The position numbers and the translations under genes were made by a program. Positions 6,478-7,720 of a stretch of 7,720 nt of DNA are shown here, piece after piece. The notes under the pieces are model-generated. The model did no database searches. It worked only from the letters and a program-made list of their open reading frames with translations, and was not told the origin of the DNA. Position 1 is the first letter of the stretch. Each line of letters begins with the position of its first letter. This stretch comes from CAZUCD01 sp964618855 (GTDB lineage Bacteria; Sumerlaeota; Sumerlaeia; SLMS01; JANRJK01): assembly GCA_964618855.1 (NCBI GenBank), contig CAZUCD010000167.1, forward strand, positions 1 through 7,720, in the 5' to 3' direction.

Positions 6478-6479
6478 AA

Positions 6480-6772
6480 GTTGAGGGGGTGGGACGCTCG
6501 CGGGATTTTTCGCCCACCGGGTCGAGGATGCCAGCGAAAAGGGCGGTCCGCCTCCTCGGAAGCCGTGCGGAAATCCTCACACTTGCGGAATCACGCACGA
6601 CCACATTGGGTAAGAAACGCTACGACGAGCCTGGTCAAGGGCAACGATGCACAGCATGAATCATTGATACTACAAGCTTTGCACTTCTTGGTAGGCCACC
6701 GGAACCGATTCGTCAACTCCGGTATGACGGTTGCCCTAGGGAGTTGCGAGATCACCGCCGAGGCCCCCACCA
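6480..6772. promoter_or_regulatory. Divergent intergenic region between DJ-1 and sigma-factor genes
   Basis: About 290 bases with no believable gene. The part at 6595-6735 is visibly richer in A+T than the neighbouring genes, as expected of promoter DNA. Between 6699 and 6722 CCGGA and TCCGG form a short inverted repeat with a 14-base spacer; GGAACC within it (6701-6706) recalls the -35 box of some ECF-type promoters, but no convincing partner box is seen. A GATACT at 6665-6670 looks like a -10 box but lacks a -35 at the right distance. I therefore mark the region as regulatory without a defined site. A weak GAGG at 6759-6762 may serve the sigma-factor start. Confidence 0.4.
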
Positions 6773-7627
6773 ATGGCAACCCAGCGTCAGCGTCACGAGT
6801 TCGAGGACGGCATCGCAGATTACCTCCGCACGGTGTCGAAGAACGAAGTGCTGACGAGAGAACGGGAGCGTGAGCTTTTCCAGCGCATGGAGCAGGGTGA
6901 CGAGTCCGCAAGAGAGGACATCGTACGCTGCAACCTGCGCTTCGTAGTCAAGATTGCGCTGCGATACAAGGGGCACGGCCTGCCGCTGGCCGACCTGATC
7001 CAGGAAGGCAACGTTGGCCTCTTGACGGTGATCGACAAGTTTGACTGGCGGAAGGGGTGCCGCTTCTCGACCTACGCGGCCTTCTGGATCCGCCAGGAAA
7101 TCCAGGCCGCGCTCCGCCGCCGCGGCAACCTCATACGCCTCCCGGTCCGCAAGGCCCGCCTTCTCTCCAAGATCAACGAGTACATCCGTTCCCGCGCGCA
7201 GTACGACGGCCGCGAGCCCGATACCACCGAGATCGCCGCGCATCTCGGCGTCGAGGTTGAGAAGGTCGAGGCGATCATGCCGTTCCGCGATTCGGTCCTC
7301 TCGCTCGAGGCCGAGCGCGCCGAGGATGGCAGCACGCTTCTCGACATCCTTCCGGAGGAGGGCGCCGAACTCCCCGGCGACAGGCTCGCCGCCGACGAGT
7401 GCCGCGAGGTCGTATGCGATGCGCTCCGGGTCCTGACCGCGCGCGAGCGCGAGGTCATGGTGCACCGCTATGGCTTCGGCGAGGATGGCCGCGCCCTCAG
7501 CCTGCGCAAGACGAGTACGATTGTGGGTCTTAGCCAGGAGGGCGTCCGCAGGGTGGAACAGCGCGCGATCGGCAAACTCCAGCGGCCCGGCGTCTCGCGC
7601 CAGTTGAGGTACCTACTGACCGCCTGA
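6773..7627 (+). CDS. RNA polymerase sigma-70 family factor, RpoD/RpoS-like group
   Basis: A 284-residue sigma factor that guides core RNA polymerase to promoters. Regions in order: 1.2 at about 11-44 (DYLRTVSKNEVLTRERERELF), 2.1-2.4 at about 46-122 with the core-binding DLIQEGNVGL at 74-83 and FSTYAAFWIRQEI at 98-110, region 3 at about 125-200, and region 4 at about 215-272 with LTAREREVMVHRYGF and a helix-turn-helix at 243-270. Region 1.1 is absent, so it is an alternative or group-2/3 factor and not the housekeeping RpoD. In the -35 recognition helix SQEGVRRVE (254-262), Arg259 and Glu256 keep RpoD's Arg588 and Glu585, but the Arg584, Arg586 and Gln589 positions are Gln, Gly and Arg. In region 2.4 Gln108 equals RpoD Gln437 while the Thr440 position is Gln111. 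No anti-sigma gene lies next to it. ATG 6773 has only a weak GAGG in front. Confidence 0.93.
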   Translation: MATQRQRHEFEDGIADYLRTVSKNEVLTRERERELFQRMEQGDESAREDIVRCNLRFVVKIALRYKGHGLPLADLIQEGNVGLLTVIDKFDWRKGCRFSTYAAFWIRQEIQAALRRRGNLIRLPVRKARLLSKINEYIRSRAQYDGREPDTTEIAAHLGVEVEKVEAIMPFRDSVLSLEAERAEDGSTLLDILPEEGAELPGDRLAADECREVVCDALRVLTAREREVMVHRYGFGEDGRALSLRKTSTIVGLSQEGVRRVEQRAIGKLQRPGVSRQLRYLLTA

Positions 7628-7720
7628 TCCCGCTTCCAAGCTTCGGCCCCGGTCGTCCCCTCCCCGCAGACCGTGTGCCGATCCCCCCCGCCCGGGCTTG
7701 ACGCCGTCCCCCCAGAACGC
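7628..7720. other. Non-coding end of window
   Basis: Ninety-three C-rich bases after the sigma-factor stop. I see no hairpin with a T-run and no gene. A TTGACG at 7698-7703 could be a -35 box for a gene beyond the edge, but its -10 would fall at or past the window end. Confidence 0.4.

Noticed and set aside
6752..7465. Minus-strand frame of 237 codons opposite the sigma-factor gene.
   Set aside because: The plus strand carries all sigma-70 regions in order, and the antisense frame reads as low-information shadow sequence.
7698..7703. TTGACG hexamer as a promoter -35 box.
   Set aside because: The matching -10 box would fall at or beyond the window edge and cannot be checked.
1..7720. Possible defence island, prophage or other accessory system.
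   Set aside because: All seven genes fall in common housekeeping or stress families with no integrase, transposase, nuclease or toxin-antitoxin gene, and the alternating orientations do not suggest a co-operating cassette.

Overview
The window is a GC-rich bacterial chromosomal stretch with seven protein-coding genes. I see no tRNA, rRNA, CRISPR array, insertion sequence or phage gene. Gene content fits a free-living Gram-negative-type bacterium: a YugP-type membrane metallopeptidase, paired cyclophilins (one exported), an exported seven-bladed propeller protein, a lipid-linked-sugar flippase-like protein and an RpoD/RpoS-like sigma factor. The style of the cyclophilins and the propeller protein makes Planctomycetota, perhaps a Phycisphaerae relative, my best guess. 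This is an impression from family features, not a proven assignment.

Layout. (1) Positions 2-490, +: C-terminal third of an aldehyde dehydrogenase of the succinate-semialdehyde type, cut by the window edge. (2) 595-1305, +: YugP-family zinc metallopeptidase with an HEVGHAIQH motif. (3) A strong, apparently bidirectional terminator at 1376-1403 separates it from a convergent gene. (4) 1444-2193, -: exported cyclophilin-type peptidyl-prolyl isomerase starting at GTG. (5) About 2425-3561, +: exported seven-bladed propeller protein, divergent from the cyclophilin. (6) A second terminator-like hairpin at 3592-3626. (7) 3708-4274, -: a second cyclophilin, without a signal peptide when started at its best ribosome site. 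(8) 4388-5842, +: polytopic membrane protein of the flippase (MOP/Wzx-like) type, divergent from the second cyclophilin. (9) 5883-6467, -: DJ-1/PfpI family protein, convergent with the flippase. (10) 6773-7627, +: group-2/3-like sigma-70 factor, divergent from the DJ-1 gene.

Gene orientation alternates almost strictly (+ + - + - + - +), so there is no long operon; most genes are probably single transcription units bounded by divergent promoter regions and convergent terminators. Functional links are loose: protein folding (two cyclophilins), protein quality or damage repair (metallopeptidase, DJ-1 protein), envelope polysaccharide export (flippase) and transcriptional control (sigma factor). 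The DJ-1 and sigma genes share one upstream region, which would suit a stress response, but the sequence does not prove it.

I found no convincing new multi-gene system. The points most worth a second look are the close cyclophilin pair flanking the orphan propeller gene, and the altered promoter-contact residues in the sigma factor.
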